Shown: one piece after another, positions 35,214-44,800 of the stretch | Position numbering within the stretch: position 1 is the first letter of the stretch | How the letters are laid out: each line of letters opens with the position of its first letter | Source: Enterobacillus tribolii | GTDB lineage: Bacteria > Pseudomonadota > Gammaproteobacteria > Enterobacterales > Enterobacteriaceae | Direction of reading: 5' to 3' | DNA: 64,000 nucleotides | Assembly: GCF_003363015.1 (NCBI RefSeq) | Contig: NZ_QRAP01000001.1 | Location: 977,162-1,041,161 of the forward strand | The notes under the pieces: model-generated | What the model saw: the letters and a program-made list of their open reading frames with translations, nothing else | The model's database searches: none | Told to the model about the DNA's origin: nothing | Position numbers and translations under genes: made by a program

Positions 35214-36992
35214 ATGCGCAAAAAGAAGTCCTCTTCAGAAAACACTTACTATCAGGGACGTTTCATTTTGCTTTATGGCGGGATATTTTGTTTTTTACTG
35301 ATCCTGCTGGGGCGCGTCGGTTATCTGCAACTGATGCGTCACCCCGAACTGGAAAAAGAGGCCGATCAGCGTTCTCTGCGCTCGCTGGTCACGCGCCCGC
35401 TGCGCGGCACCATCGCCGACCGCAACGGCCAGCCGCTGGCGGTCAGCGTCGCCTCCAACGACGTGATCGCCGATCCCCGCCACATACTGGAAACGGACGC
35501 CACGCTCAGCAACCCGCAGTGGAATTACCTGGCCGGCGCACTGTCGCTGCCCGTGGAGGCATTACGGCAGAAAATCGACGCCAACGCGCAGCGCCATTTC
35601 ATCTATCTGGCGCGTCAGGCGGAATCCGGCGTCGCGGAATACGTCAATAAGCTGCATCTTGCCGGCATCAGCACCGTTCCCGACGCCAGCCGTTACTACC
35701 CGATGAGCGAAGCGGCCGCCGACCTGATCGGCATCGTCGGCCTGGATCAGCAGGGGCTGGACGGCATTGAGAAAGGCTTTAACGGACTTTTGCAGGGCAA
35801 GCCGGGGCTGAGGGTCTACCGCAAGGACGGCTACGGTAACGTCGTTAACCTGATGCAGGACGACCCCGCCCAGCAGGCGCCCACGCTGAACCTGAGCATC
35901 GATCGCTACCTGCAGTTCGTGCTCTACAGCCGCCTGCGCGACGGTGTCCTGCTGAATAAGGCCGACTCCGGCGCCGCCGTGATGCTCAACGTCAACACCG
36001 GCGAAATCCTCGGCATGGCCAGCTACCCGGCCTTCAACCCCAACAACTATGCCGGGGTGCCGCAAAAGAACATGCGCAACGTCGCCATTTCCGACAGCTT
36101 CGAACCCGGTTCAACCGTGAAGCCGCTGGTGATCATGGCAGGGCTGGAGCGTCATCTTATCCGCCCCGATTCCGTCATCGACACGATCCCTTATCCGGTC
36201 AACGGCCATCTCATCCGCGATGTCGGCCACTGGAGCCGCCTGACCATCACCGGCATTCTGCAAAAGTCGAGCGACATCGGCGTTTCCCATATCGCCCTCG
36301 CCATGCCGGCGAACGTATTGGTTAACCTGTACCACGCCTTCGGGCTGGGCGTTTCCACCGGGCTGGGCATCGGCGGGGAAAGCAGCGGCTATTTCCCCCT
36401 GCACCGCCAGCGCTGGTCAGACATTGAGCGCGCCACGTTCTCATTCGGCTACGGCCTGCGCGTAACGCCGCTGCAAATGGCGCGGGAATACGCCACCATC
36501 GGTTCTTTCGGGGTTTTCCGTCCGGTGTCGATCACCCGGGTCACGCCGCCGGTGATGGGCGAACGGGTCATGAATGAAAACACGGTGCGCACCGTGGTGC
36601 ATATGATGGAAAGCGACGCCCTGCCCGGCGGCAGCGGCGTGAAGGCCGCCGTGCCCGGCTACCGGCTGGCGATAAAAACCGGGACGGCGGAGAAGATGGG
36701 CGACAGCGGCAAATATGACGGCGGCTACGTCAACTACACCGCCGGCGTGGCGCCGGCCAGCCACCCGGAGGTGGTGCTGGTGGTCATGATCAACCACCCG
36801 ACCGCGGGCAACCACTTCGGCGGCTCTGTGGCGGCGCCCGTCTTCGGTCAGATCATGGGGGCCGCGCTGCACCATCTGAATATCGCCCCCGATGCCCTGA
36901 CCAACCAGCAAACGATCACGCTGGACGAGCGGACGCCGCCCCGCGCCCTCTCTCAACTCAACGCTCGCGCAACGCCTCCTTTACCTTATTGA
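35214..36992 (+). CDS. FtsI/PBP3-like peptidoglycan transpeptidase paralogue with SSD in place of SSN
   Basis: 592 residues from ATG at 35214. An N-terminal membrane anchor (FILLYGGIFCFLLILLGRVG) is followed by the RGTIADRNGQPLA box of class B penicillin-binding proteins. The transpeptidase domain has the nucleophile Ser300 in GSTVKPL, the second motif as SSD at 352-354, and KTGTAEK at 488-494. In E. coli FtsI the middle motif is SSN. It would cross-link septal peptidoglycan. There are no dcw-cluster genes around it, so it is an extra copy, like the second PBP3 described in Salmonella for acid conditions. Its 3' end overlaps the opposing hlyD-like gene by 35 bp. Confidence 0.93.
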   Translation: MRKKKSSSENTYYQGRFILLYGGIFCFLLILLGRVGYLQLMRHPELEKEADQRSLRSLVTRPLRGTIADRNGQPLAVSVASNDVIADPRHILETDATLSNPQWNYLAGALSLPVEALRQKIDANAQRHFIYLARQAESGVAEYVNKLHLAGISTVPDASRYYPMSEAAADLIGIVGLDQQGLDGIEKGFNGLLQGKPGLRVYRKDGYGNVVNLMQDDPAQQAPTLNLSIDRYLQFVLYSRLRDGVLLNKADSGAAVMLNVNTGEILGMASYPAFNPNNYAGVPQKNMRNVAISDSFEPGSTVKPLVIMAGLERHLIRPDSVIDTIPYPVNGHLIRDVGHWSRLTITGILQKSSDIGVSHIALAMPANVLVNLYHAFGLGVSTGLGIGGESSGYFPLHRQRWSDIERATFSFGYGLRVTPLQMAREYATIGSFGVFRPVSITRVTPPVMGERVMNENTVRTVVHMMESDALPGGSGVKAAVPGYRLAIKTGTAEKMGDSGKYDGGYVNYTAGVAPASHPEVVLVVMINHPTAGNHFGGSVAAPVFGQIMGAALHHLNIAPDALTNQQTITLDERTPPRALSQLNARATPPLPY

Positions 36993-38127
36993 GCGGCTTG
37001 AGCAGATAATCCAGCACCGTTTTCTGCCCGGTTTTGATCTCCACGCTGGCGACCATACCGGGCAGAATGGGGAAGCGTTTCCCCACCTTGTTGTGCAACT
37101 CCGCCTGACGGGTGCGCACATAAACCCGGTAGTAATATTGGTCGCGCCGCACTTCGTCCTGCAGGGTGTCGGGCGACACCACTTCCACCGTGCCGTCGAG
37201 ATCGCCGTAAATCGACGAATCATAGGCGGTAATTTTCACCTTAGCCGGCAGCCCGGCGTGAATGTAGGCGATATCGCGCGGATTCACCCGCGTATCCACC
37301 AGCAGTTGATCCTCCAGTGGAACGATCTCCATCAGCTTACCGCCCGGCGCCAGCACGCCGCCCACCGTCGTCACCTGAATATCCTTGACGATGCCGCGCA
37401 CCGGCGAGAGCAACGTCGCACGCTCCAGCTGGTCCGCCTTACCGGCCATCGCCTCTTGCTGCGCGTCCAGATCGGCGTTGTTTTTCACCTGTTCTTCGCG
37501 CGCCCGCATCGCGTACTGGTTGCGCGCATCGTCGATTTTGCCTTTCAGCTCGCTCGCCTGACGCCGCAGCCGGATCACCTCCACTTCGCTGGCCGCGCCT
37601 TTGGCGACCAGCGGCTCGGTCATTTTCAGCTCCGCCGTCACCAGCCGGTACGACTGTTGCAGGTTCGCCACCGTCTCCTCCAGATTACGGCGCCGGGACT
37701 CATACAACTGACGCTCGCGCGTCGCCAGCGCCGGCTCGCTCAGGGTGTCGGCGCTGAACACCAGCGGCGCGCCGCTCAGCTCGGCGCGTAAACGCTCGGC
37801 GGAAGCCCGCAGCGTGCGCACGCGCGACGCCGCCTCGCCATAGTTGGAGCGGAAGCGCTTGGTATCCAGCCGCGCCAGCACTTCGCCCTTCTCAACGATA
37901 TCGCCCTCATGTACCAGCAGCGCGGAAACGATGCCGCCGTCCAGCGATTCAATCTGCTGCGAATGAGACGAGGGCGTGATCTTGCCGCTGCCCACCGTCA
38001 CCTCATCCAGCGTGGCGAAACCCGCCCAGACGAAAAACAGGATGAGACCCAGCAGGCTCAGCCAGACCACCGAAGAGTACCAACGTCCCTGCCGCGCCAG
38101 CTCGTCCTGTACCGTTACTTCGCTCAT
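36958..38127 (-). CDS. HlyD/LapC-type membrane fusion protein of the adhesin type I secretion system
   Basis: 389 residues. A short cytoplasmic N-terminus and one membrane helix (SSVVWLSLLGLILFFVWAG) precede a periplasmic adaptor. That region has a biotinyl-lipoyl half (QQIESLDGGIVSALLVHEGD), a long coiled-coil hairpin (about 95-240), the second half (LLSPVRGIVKDIQVTTVGGV) and a beta-barrel ending YYYRVYVRTRQAEL. It links the inner-membrane ABC transporter to the TolC-like channel. Last gene of the adhesin operon, nine bp after the ABC gene; it takes the place of Salmonella bapD. Its stop region overlaps the convergent FtsI-like gene. Confidence 0.95.
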   Translation of the reverse strand: MSEVTVQDELARQGRWYSSVVWLSLLGLILFFVWAGFATLDEVTVGSGKITPSSHSQQIESLDGGIVSALLVHEGDIVEKGEVLARLDTKRFRSNYGEAASRVRTLRASAERLRAELSGAPLVFSADTLSEPALATRERQLYESRRRNLEETVANLQQSYRLVTAELKMTEPLVAKGAASEVEVIRLRRQASELKGKIDDARNQYAMRAREEQVKNNADLDAQQEAMAGKADQLERATLLSPVRGIVKDIQVTTVGGVLAPGGKLMEIVPLEDQLLVDTRVNPRDIAYIHAGLPAKVKITAYDSSIYGDLDGTVEVVSPDTLQDEVRRDQYYYRVYVRTRQAELHNKVGKRFPILPGMVASVEIKTGQKTVLDYLLKPLNKVKEALRER

Positions 38128-38136
38128 CCCTTCTCC

Positions 38137-40275
38137 TTACGCCACCACGGCGGTCACGTTACTGTTGCGGCGGGCTTCGGCCAGAATCTCGTCGCGCGGC
38201 CCGTCGGCCACGATCCGCCCGCCGTCCATCACCACGATGCGGTCCACCAGCGCCAGCAGCGCCGGGCGGTGGGTGACCAGCACCAGCGTGCGGCCGGTCA
38301 GCCAGTTGCCCAACTGACGGATCACCTGATTTTCCAGTTGTTCATCCATCGACGCGGTCGGTTCGTCCAGCAACAGCACCTGCGGGTTACGCACAATGGT
38401 GCGGCTCAGCAACACCATCTGCCGCTGGCCGCCGGACATCCCGCGTCCGCCTTCGCCGATAGGGCGATCGAGGCTGGCGGCATCCTGCTGAATCAGGCTG
38501 ATGGCGCCGCTGACGCGCAGCGCCTGCAACAGCTCCTGCTCCGAGGCGTGAGGATGCCCCAGCGTCAGGTTCTGGCGCAGCGTGCCGTAAAACAGGCGTG
38601 CGTCCTGAGAAAGCAGCCCCACCTGACGCCGCAGATCCAACGGGTCAATGCGCGTGATGTCCACGCCGTCGACAATCACCTTTCCGTTCCCGGCCTGCAC
38701 CTGGCCGGAAAGCAGCTTCAGCAGCGTGGATTTTCCCGAACCAACCTTGCCCAAAATCGCCACCCGTTCGCCGGGCTGAATCTCAAGGCGCGCGATCTGC
38801 AACGCCAGCGCGCCCTTCTCCGGATCGTAGCTGTATTGCACGTCCTGCAACTGAAAGTGCCCGGCCAGCACCGGGCAGCGCGCCATCTGTTCGTCCGCTT
38901 CGCGATCCAGCGGCTTTTTCAGCAGCTCATTCAGCCCCTCCATGGCGTTTTTGGCATGCTGCCAGCGGGAAAACACCATGGTGAGCTGCATCAGGGGCGC
39001 GATGGTGCGCGACGACAACAGGCTGCACGCCACCAACGTCCCGGTGGTGATCGCGCCGTCCAGCACCAGATAAGAACCGAACACCAGCATGCCGGCGTAG
39101 GTCACCTGCTGCACGGTCGAGGCCCAGCCGGTCAGGCGCGCGCCCCACAGCCGCTGCTTCATGCCGATGGCCGCGCTGACCGCATGCGTGTGCTCCCACT
39201 GGCGCTGAAAATAAGGCTCCGCCTGTAACGCCTTGATATCCTCGACCCCTTCGATAGACTCCACCAGCACCGCGTTACGGATGGCGCTTTCACGCATCCC
39301 CTCCTTCGCCAGCTTTGCCATCGGCCACTGCATCAGGATGCCGGGGATCACGATCAGCGGAATGGCGATCAGCGGGATCAGCACCAGCCAGCCGCCGACC
39401 AGCGCCATAATGACCAGAAACAGCAGCACGAAGGGAATATCCGCCGCCGCGCTCAGCGTGGTGGAGGTCAGCAGCTCGCGCACCTGATCGATCTCGCGCA
39501 ACTGCGCCATAAACGAGCCGGTCGATTTGGGGCGGTGATCGTTTTTGATCGCCATCGCCCGGGCGAAAAACAGGGCTGATACCTTGAGATCCACCACCTT
39601 GCCCATCAGGTCGGAGATATGGGTGCGCGCCTGGCGGATGGCGAACTCCAGCGCCGCCGCCGTCAGCACCCCGGCAAACAGTACCCACAGCGTAGGGTAA
39701 GACTCCGCCGGGATAACCCGATCGTAAACCTGCATGGAGAACAAAATGCCGGCCAGCGCCAATACGTTGCCCACCACCGACGCCAGTGAAATTTCCGTCA
39801 GCTTGCGCCCGGCGTGGCGGAAGTTATGCCAGAACCAGTGCGTTTCATAAGGGCGGATAAAATCATCAATCCGGCTGTCGCGACCGCGCGCGGCGATCCC
39901 CAGCATCACCACGTCAGGCTGGATGCGCGCCAGCAGTTGCGGCAGCGCCTCTTCCCGCGTCATATCGCCACCGTCGGCCAGCCAGTAGCAAACCTGTTCG
40001 TCCGCATCCAGCGATTCCAGCACAATCGGCGAGCCGTCGAGAAGCTGCGCGATGACCGGGAAAATCTCACTGCGCCAGCGCGTTTTCGCCGCTGGCTGAA
40101 TCCGCATCTGCATCCCCATCAGCCCGCTCATGCGTTCCAGGCGGCGCAGCAAAGGCAGGTTTTCATACCAGCGCATCTGCTGACGCAGCGCCGGCAAATC
40201 GACCGGCAGTCCGAAACGGCCCGCCGCCCGGCCCACTGCCGTCAGCCAGCACTCTGTATCCGGTTTATAGGTCAT
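38137..40275 (-). CDS. Type I secretion ABC transporter (LapB/BapC-like)
   Basis: 712 residues. The N-terminal about 125 residues form a C39-like domain without the peptidase motif, as in LapB-type exporters that bind but do not cut the substrate. The membrane domain has about six helices at 160-430. The nucleotide-binding domain shows Walker A GKVGSGKST near 508, the Q-loop LLSQDARLFYG, signature MSGGQRQM near 615, Walker B VLLLDEPTAS near 635 and the switch His in THRP. It would drive export of the giant adhesin encoded upstream. It starts 18 bp after the TolC-like gene and ends 9 bp before the HlyD-like gene. Confidence 0.96.
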   Translation of the reverse strand: MTYKPDTECWLTAVGRAAGRFGLPVDLPALRQQMRWYENLPLLRRLERMSGLMGMQMRIQPAAKTRWRSEIFPVIAQLLDGSPIVLESLDADEQVCYWLADGGDMTREEALPQLLARIQPDVVMLGIAARGRDSRIDDFIRPYETHWFWHNFRHAGRKLTEISLASVVGNVLALAGILFSMQVYDRVIPAESYPTLWVLFAGVLTAAALEFAIRQARTHISDLMGKVVDLKVSALFFARAMAIKNDHRPKSTGSFMAQLREIDQVRELLTSTTLSAAADIPFVLLFLVIMALVGGWLVLIPLIAIPLIVIPGILMQWPMAKLAKEGMRESAIRNAVLVESIEGVEDIKALQAEPYFQRQWEHTHAVSAAIGMKQRLWGARLTGWASTVQQVTYAGMLVFGSYLVLDGAITTGTLVACSLLSSRTIAPLMQLTMVFSRWQHAKNAMEGLNELLKKPLDREADEQMARCPVLAGHFQLQDVQYSYDPEKGALALQIARLEIQPGERVAILGKVGSGKSTLLKLLSGQVQAGNGKVIVDGVDITRIDPLDLRRQVGLLSQDARLFYGTLRQNLTLGHPHASEQELLQALRVSGAISLIQQDAASLDRPIGEGGRGMSGGQRQMVLLSRTIVRNPQVLLLDEPTASMDEQLENQVIRQLGNWLTGRTLVLVTHRPALLALVDRIVVMDGGRIVADGPRDEILAEARRNSNVTAVVA

Positions 40276-40293
40276 TGTGTGTTCTCCGGCGCG

Positions 40294-41685
40294 TTATAGG
40301 GCGGGCAGCTCATCATCGCCGTTCTTACGGCGTTCGATGCCCAGCATGTCCAGTAAATTATCCACCGCGCCGGCATAACGGACGGCGGCGTCCCAGGCGT
40401 CATAGCGCGCCGTGATGGCGGACACATCCGCCTGCAGCACGTCCTGTTCCACGCTGAGCAAGTCGTTCAGGCTGCGCTTGTTCAGCCGGTATTCATCCTG
40501 ATAAACGCTGCGCGTCTGGCCGGCGCTGATCTGCTGCGCCTCGCCCGCCTGCTGCCGCAGTTGCGCACCGCCCAGATCCGCATAGGCCGTGCTCGCTTTC
40601 TGGTTGACGTCCAGCTTGCTGGCCTCCACTTCGGCCAGCGCCGCCTCACGATCCCCCATCGCGGCGTCCACCTTGGCATTCAACGCGCCGCCCTGATACA
40701 CCGGCGCGCTGACCACCAGCTGAACCTCGTCGTCCCAGTAAGAACTGCTGTCGTTGATATAGCGGGTGCGCCCGGCCTGAACCGAAAGCGTCGGCCAGCG
40801 CTGCGCTTTGGCCTGTTCGATACGCTGCTCCGCCGCCAGCCGTTTGGCCTGCGCGCTGCGCACCGCATTGTTTTGCTGATAGGGCAGATCCGTCAGGGTG
40901 ATTTTTTGGTTCAGCAGGTCGGTCGGCAAGTCAGGCAGCGTATCCGCCGCCACGCCGGTCAGTACCGACAGCGACGCCTGCGCCGATCGCGTCTGGGCCC
41001 GGTACTGTTCATAGGTGGCGTTCATTCCTGCAATGCGGGATTCCGCCTGCAGAACGTCGGACTGGGAGCTTAATCCGGCATCGGCGCGCAACCGGGCCAT
41101 GTCGCGCACCCGCTGCAGGGATTGCAGGTTGTTCTGCGCGGCCGCTTCCAGCGTCTGATAGCGTTTAACCTGCAGATAAGCCTGCAGCGTCTGCTGCGCC
41201 ACGGTGTTAAGCGTGCTGTAAAGCTGGTAGGCGTAAGCCGCCGACAGATCGTGTTGTTCATCAATGCTGCCGCGGGTTTTGCCGAAGTCATAAATGAGCT
41301 GTTGTAACGTCATCCCGGCGGAACCGTTGCTGTTCAGTGAACCGGAGGAGTCCGTCCGGTGATTGCGCCCTACGCCGCCGTTCAGGGAAACCTGCGGAAA
41401 CCAGGCGCTGCGCGCCACTTTCAGGTTCGCTTCGCCGACCCGAATCTGCGCCGCGGCCTGGGCAATTTGCGGATTGCGGCCGAAGGCGCGCAATATCGCC
41501 TCTTTAATACTTAATGATTGCGTGACCTGTTCGGCCGGCGCCTGCTGCCACGGAGACGTTTCCGCCGCCGGCACTGACGTCGCCGCCAGTAATGCCATCC
41601 CAACCCAAACTCCCCAATGCGGCCGCCTCCCTGCGCCGCGTACGCTATCCCCGCCAGTGCCGGATAGAGACGTCATGCGCTTCAT
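40294..41685 (-). CDS. TolC-family outer-membrane channel for the adhesin
   Basis: 463 residues. A long N-terminal region with a hydrophobic segment WVGMALLAATSVPAAET (about 27-43) serves as signal peptide. Two outer-membrane efflux repeats follow: the first starts SLSIKEAILRAFGRNPQIAQA, the second contains YQQNNAVRSAQAKRLAAEQR. The alternating long helices and short strands fit the trimeric TolC tunnel. Being in the adhesin operon, it is a dedicated channel rather than the housekeeping tolC. It follows the adhesin by 138 bp, which holds two strong hairpins. Confidence 0.95.
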   Translation of the reverse strand: MKRMTSLSGTGGDSVRGAGRRPHWGVWVGMALLAATSVPAAETSPWQQAPAEQVTQSLSIKEAILRAFGRNPQIAQAAAQIRVGEANLKVARSAWFPQVSLNGGVGRNHRTDSSGSLNSNGSAGMTLQQLIYDFGKTRGSIDEQHDLSAAYAYQLYSTLNTVAQQTLQAYLQVKRYQTLEAAAQNNLQSLQRVRDMARLRADAGLSSQSDVLQAESRIAGMNATYEQYRAQTRSAQASLSVLTGVAADTLPDLPTDLLNQKITLTDLPYQQNNAVRSAQAKRLAAEQRIEQAKAQRWPTLSVQAGRTRYINDSSSYWDDEVQLVVSAPVYQGGALNAKVDAAMGDREAALAEVEASKLDVNQKASTAYADLGGAQLRQQAGEAQQISAGQTRSVYQDEYRLNKRSLNDLLSVEQDVLQADVSAITARYDAWDAAVRYAGAVDNLLDMLGIERRKNGDDELPAL

Positions 41686-41728
41686 TTATGTGCCCCACCT
41701 TACGTATGATGATGGCTGTTGTATTAAC

Positions 41729-41752
41729 GGGAAACGCGCCACCGCGTTTCCC
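41729..41752 (-). terminator. Second intercistronic hairpin between adhesin and TolC-like gene
   Basis: GGGAAACGCG, four-base loop, CGCGTTTCCC: ten perfect pairs, no T-run, followed on the minus strand by GTTAATAC. Probably a partial terminator or a barrier to exonucleases. Confidence 0.55.
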
Positions 41753-41787
41753 GCTGCCGTATGTAAAAGGGCACTCCCGCCCGTGTA

Positions 41788-41813
41788 CCGGTGCGGCTAA
41801 AAGGCCGCACCGG
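41788..41813 (-). terminator. First intercistronic hairpin after the adhesin stop
   Basis: CCGGTGCGGC, six-base loop, GCCGCACCGG, ten perfect pairs starting about 10 bp past the adhesin stop. No T-run follows. With the next hairpin it would lower transcription of the export genes relative to the adhesin. Confidence 0.55.
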
Positions 41814-41823
41814 ACTACCGCCG

Positions 41824-44800
41824 CTACACCAGATTGACCTGCAAACCGTGCTGAATCAGGATATCGCCCAGCGTGCTGTTGCCCTGCGCTGAGTTGTGGT
41901 AGACGTCATAGTCCACGCCGTTCACTTCCCGCTGGCCGCTGACGCCCCAGACATCGCCCTGATCGTGCGCCAGATTGACCTCATCGTGCCCTTCGCCCCG
42001 GATAACCAGCGGCGTATTCTGCTGCTCATCCAGCTCCAGCACGTTACCGAGATCCAGCGTGATGCTGTTGCTGCCGCCCAACCCGAGATCGACGATGCTG
42101 ATGTGCTCTACCGCACCGTTCAGCGCCGTCAGATCCAGATGCAGCCCGTTACCGCCGAAGATCAGGGTATCGATGCCGCTGCCGCCGTCGATGTGCGTGA
42201 ATCCCAGCGTTTCGAGATGAATCACATCGTTGCCGCTGCCGCCCGTGACCGCTTCACCCCGGACTTCCGTGCCATCGGCCAGCGTGGCCGCCACGGCAGG
42301 CACGGCATCGTGCGTCGTGTCGGCGCTGGCCGCAGTCGTGGTTTCTTCGGCCGTGCTTTGCGTTACGACAGGCGCAGCGTGGCTGCTTTGCGCGCTTGTC
42401 GCCGCGTCTGCCGGGTCATGCACCGCTGGCATTTCCAGTGACAACAGCGACGCCTGAGCCAGGCTGGGCAGCGCCAGCCCGCCCAGACCGACGGTGGCGT
42501 CAAAGCCGTTCTGCGCCGCATCGTGCGTCGTCAGCTCAATCAGCTTCGTCGTCAGCGGCGAAGTGATTAGCGTCGTCAACTGGCTGGCGCTCAGGAACAC
42601 CAACGCACTCCAGCTGCCGTCGCTTTGTACCGCCGCCTGAGCGCCGGCCACGCCGTTTAACAGGGAAAGCATCACTACTGCGCCGGGTTCCAGGTTGCGG
42701 GAACTGCCGCTGAGTTTCAGGCCGTTCGTCACCAGGCCAGCAATATCGCCCAACCCCAGTGACAGCGGGTTCAGCGACAGCAGCGGCGCGGTCAGTTTGA
42801 CGTTAACGTTGGTGCCGATAGCGGCGGTGTTGCCCACCGCGTCACGTATCGACACACCAACCTGCAACCCGCTGCTCGGCAACGCATTCAGCACGCTGGC
42901 ATCGAGTTTCAGCGACCAGGTACCGTTGCTGCCTACCGTGGCGTTATAGCTGGCGCCGCCCAGCGTCACGGTAACCGTCGCACCAACGGCGCTGGTCAAC
43001 GTACCGCTGAGCGTCTGCCCGGCCAGCGCCTCGGCAATATTGAGATACCCGTCGCCGCCGAAGATCGGCGCCAGCGAGATCGTCGGCAGTTCCAGCCCTA
43101 CCGTCACGCCGGCGGTCGCGCTGGTGACGTTGCCACCCGGCGTCGTCAGGGTAATGGCCGCGGTCAAATTGCCGTCCGGCAGTTGCGCCAGCGCAAGAGG
43201 ATCAACGCTGATACTGAAGCTGCCGTCCGCCAGCGTCACGCCGGCGAAGGTGCTGTTTCCCAGCTTGACGGAAACCTGTGTGCCTTCCGGCGCGTTATTG
43301 ACCGTTCCGCTGATGAGCTGGGTGGTGTCCGCCTGAGCGGCGTTCAGCAGCCCATTGTTGAAAATGGTGATGCCGCCCAACACCGGTGACAGCAGATCCA
43401 GCGTGACCCCCGCGCTGGCGCTGGCCGGGTTGCCCGCCACGTCCGTCGCGTTGACCGAGACCGTCAGGTCGCCGCTGCCGATACCCTGCAAAGCGCTGAT
43501 AACCGCCGGTGTCAGCGCCACGCTCCAGGCGCCGCCGTCTGCCACCTGCGCCGTTAAGGTCGGCGCCCCGGCAATGCTGATCGTCAGGGTGCGCCCATCC
43601 AGCCCGGTGGCGGTGCCGCCGATGGAAAGCGTGCCCAGCAGGTCGTTCAGGTTCAGTACGCCGTCGCCGAACAGCGGGCTCAGCGTAATGGCCGGCAGGT
43701 TATGGGTGATCACGTCCAGATTGAGCAACTGCTGTGCTGTGTTGCCGGCAAAATCCGTCACCTTCACCAGCACCTGGCTGACGCCGTCCTGCAAGCCTTG
43801 CAGAACCGCGGAAGGCACGGGAAGCGACCAGTTGCCGTCCAGCTGCACGCCGACGGTGTAATCCGTGCCGCCCAGCGTTACCGTGACCTGCAGGCCAGGG
43901 GTCACGTTGCCGACGACGCCGCTGATGACCTGCTGGGCGGTCGACTCCGCCTGGTTGAGGAAGTTGTCGCCGAACGCCACCACCGAGTTGATAACCGGCA
44001 GATTGGTCAGCGCCAGCTGCGCGTTAACCAGCTGATGAGCGACGTTGCCGTTGGCGTCGGTAATGCTCAGGTCCAGCCCCAGCGTATTACCGACCAGACC
44101 GGACCACAGATCCGGCGTCAGGTTCAGGCTCCACTGCCCGTTGGCGCCCACCGGCGCGGTCAGAGTCTGACCGGCGATGGTCAGCGACACCGTGGCGCCG
44201 GCGTATTCCCCGGTGGCGGTGCCGGACAGCACCTGTGTCACCAGCGATTCCGCCAGGTTCAGGATGCCATCGCCGAAGATCGGGCCTGCGCCTACACCCA
44301 GCAGGTTGTTCAGCGCCACATTCAGGCCAACGCTGACTTCCGTGGTATTGCCCGCCGCATCGCCGGCAACCACGCTGATCACCTGCGGGCCGTCCGGCAG
44401 CGACTGCAACAGCCCCGGCGTAAACTCGGTCTGCCAGTTGCCGGACGGGTCAACCACCGCATTCAGCGTAATGCCGAGCAGCTTCACGCTGATGTTATCG
44501 CCGGGGTCGCCCTTACCGGTCAGGGTAAAGCCGAGCAGTGACTCCGCCAGGTTCAGTACGTTGCCGATGCCCAGCGGGTCCACGCTCAGCACCGGAGCGA
44601 CCAGATCCAGCGTGACCCCCGTGCTGGCGCTGGCCGGGTTGCCCGCCACGTCCGTCGCAGTAACCGACACCGTCAGGTCGCCGCTGCCGATACCCTGCAA
44701 AATGCGGATCACATCCGGCGTCAACGCCACGCTCCAGGCACCGCCGTCCGCTACCTGCGCCGTCAAGGTCGGCGCTCCGGCGATGTCGATCGTCAGGGTG

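Noticed and set aside
38137-40275. C39 peptidase activity in the type I ABC transporter
   Set aside because: The N-terminal domain has a cysteine (TECWL) but not the peptidase Gln/Cys, His and Asp arrangement, and the adhesin has no double-glycine leader.
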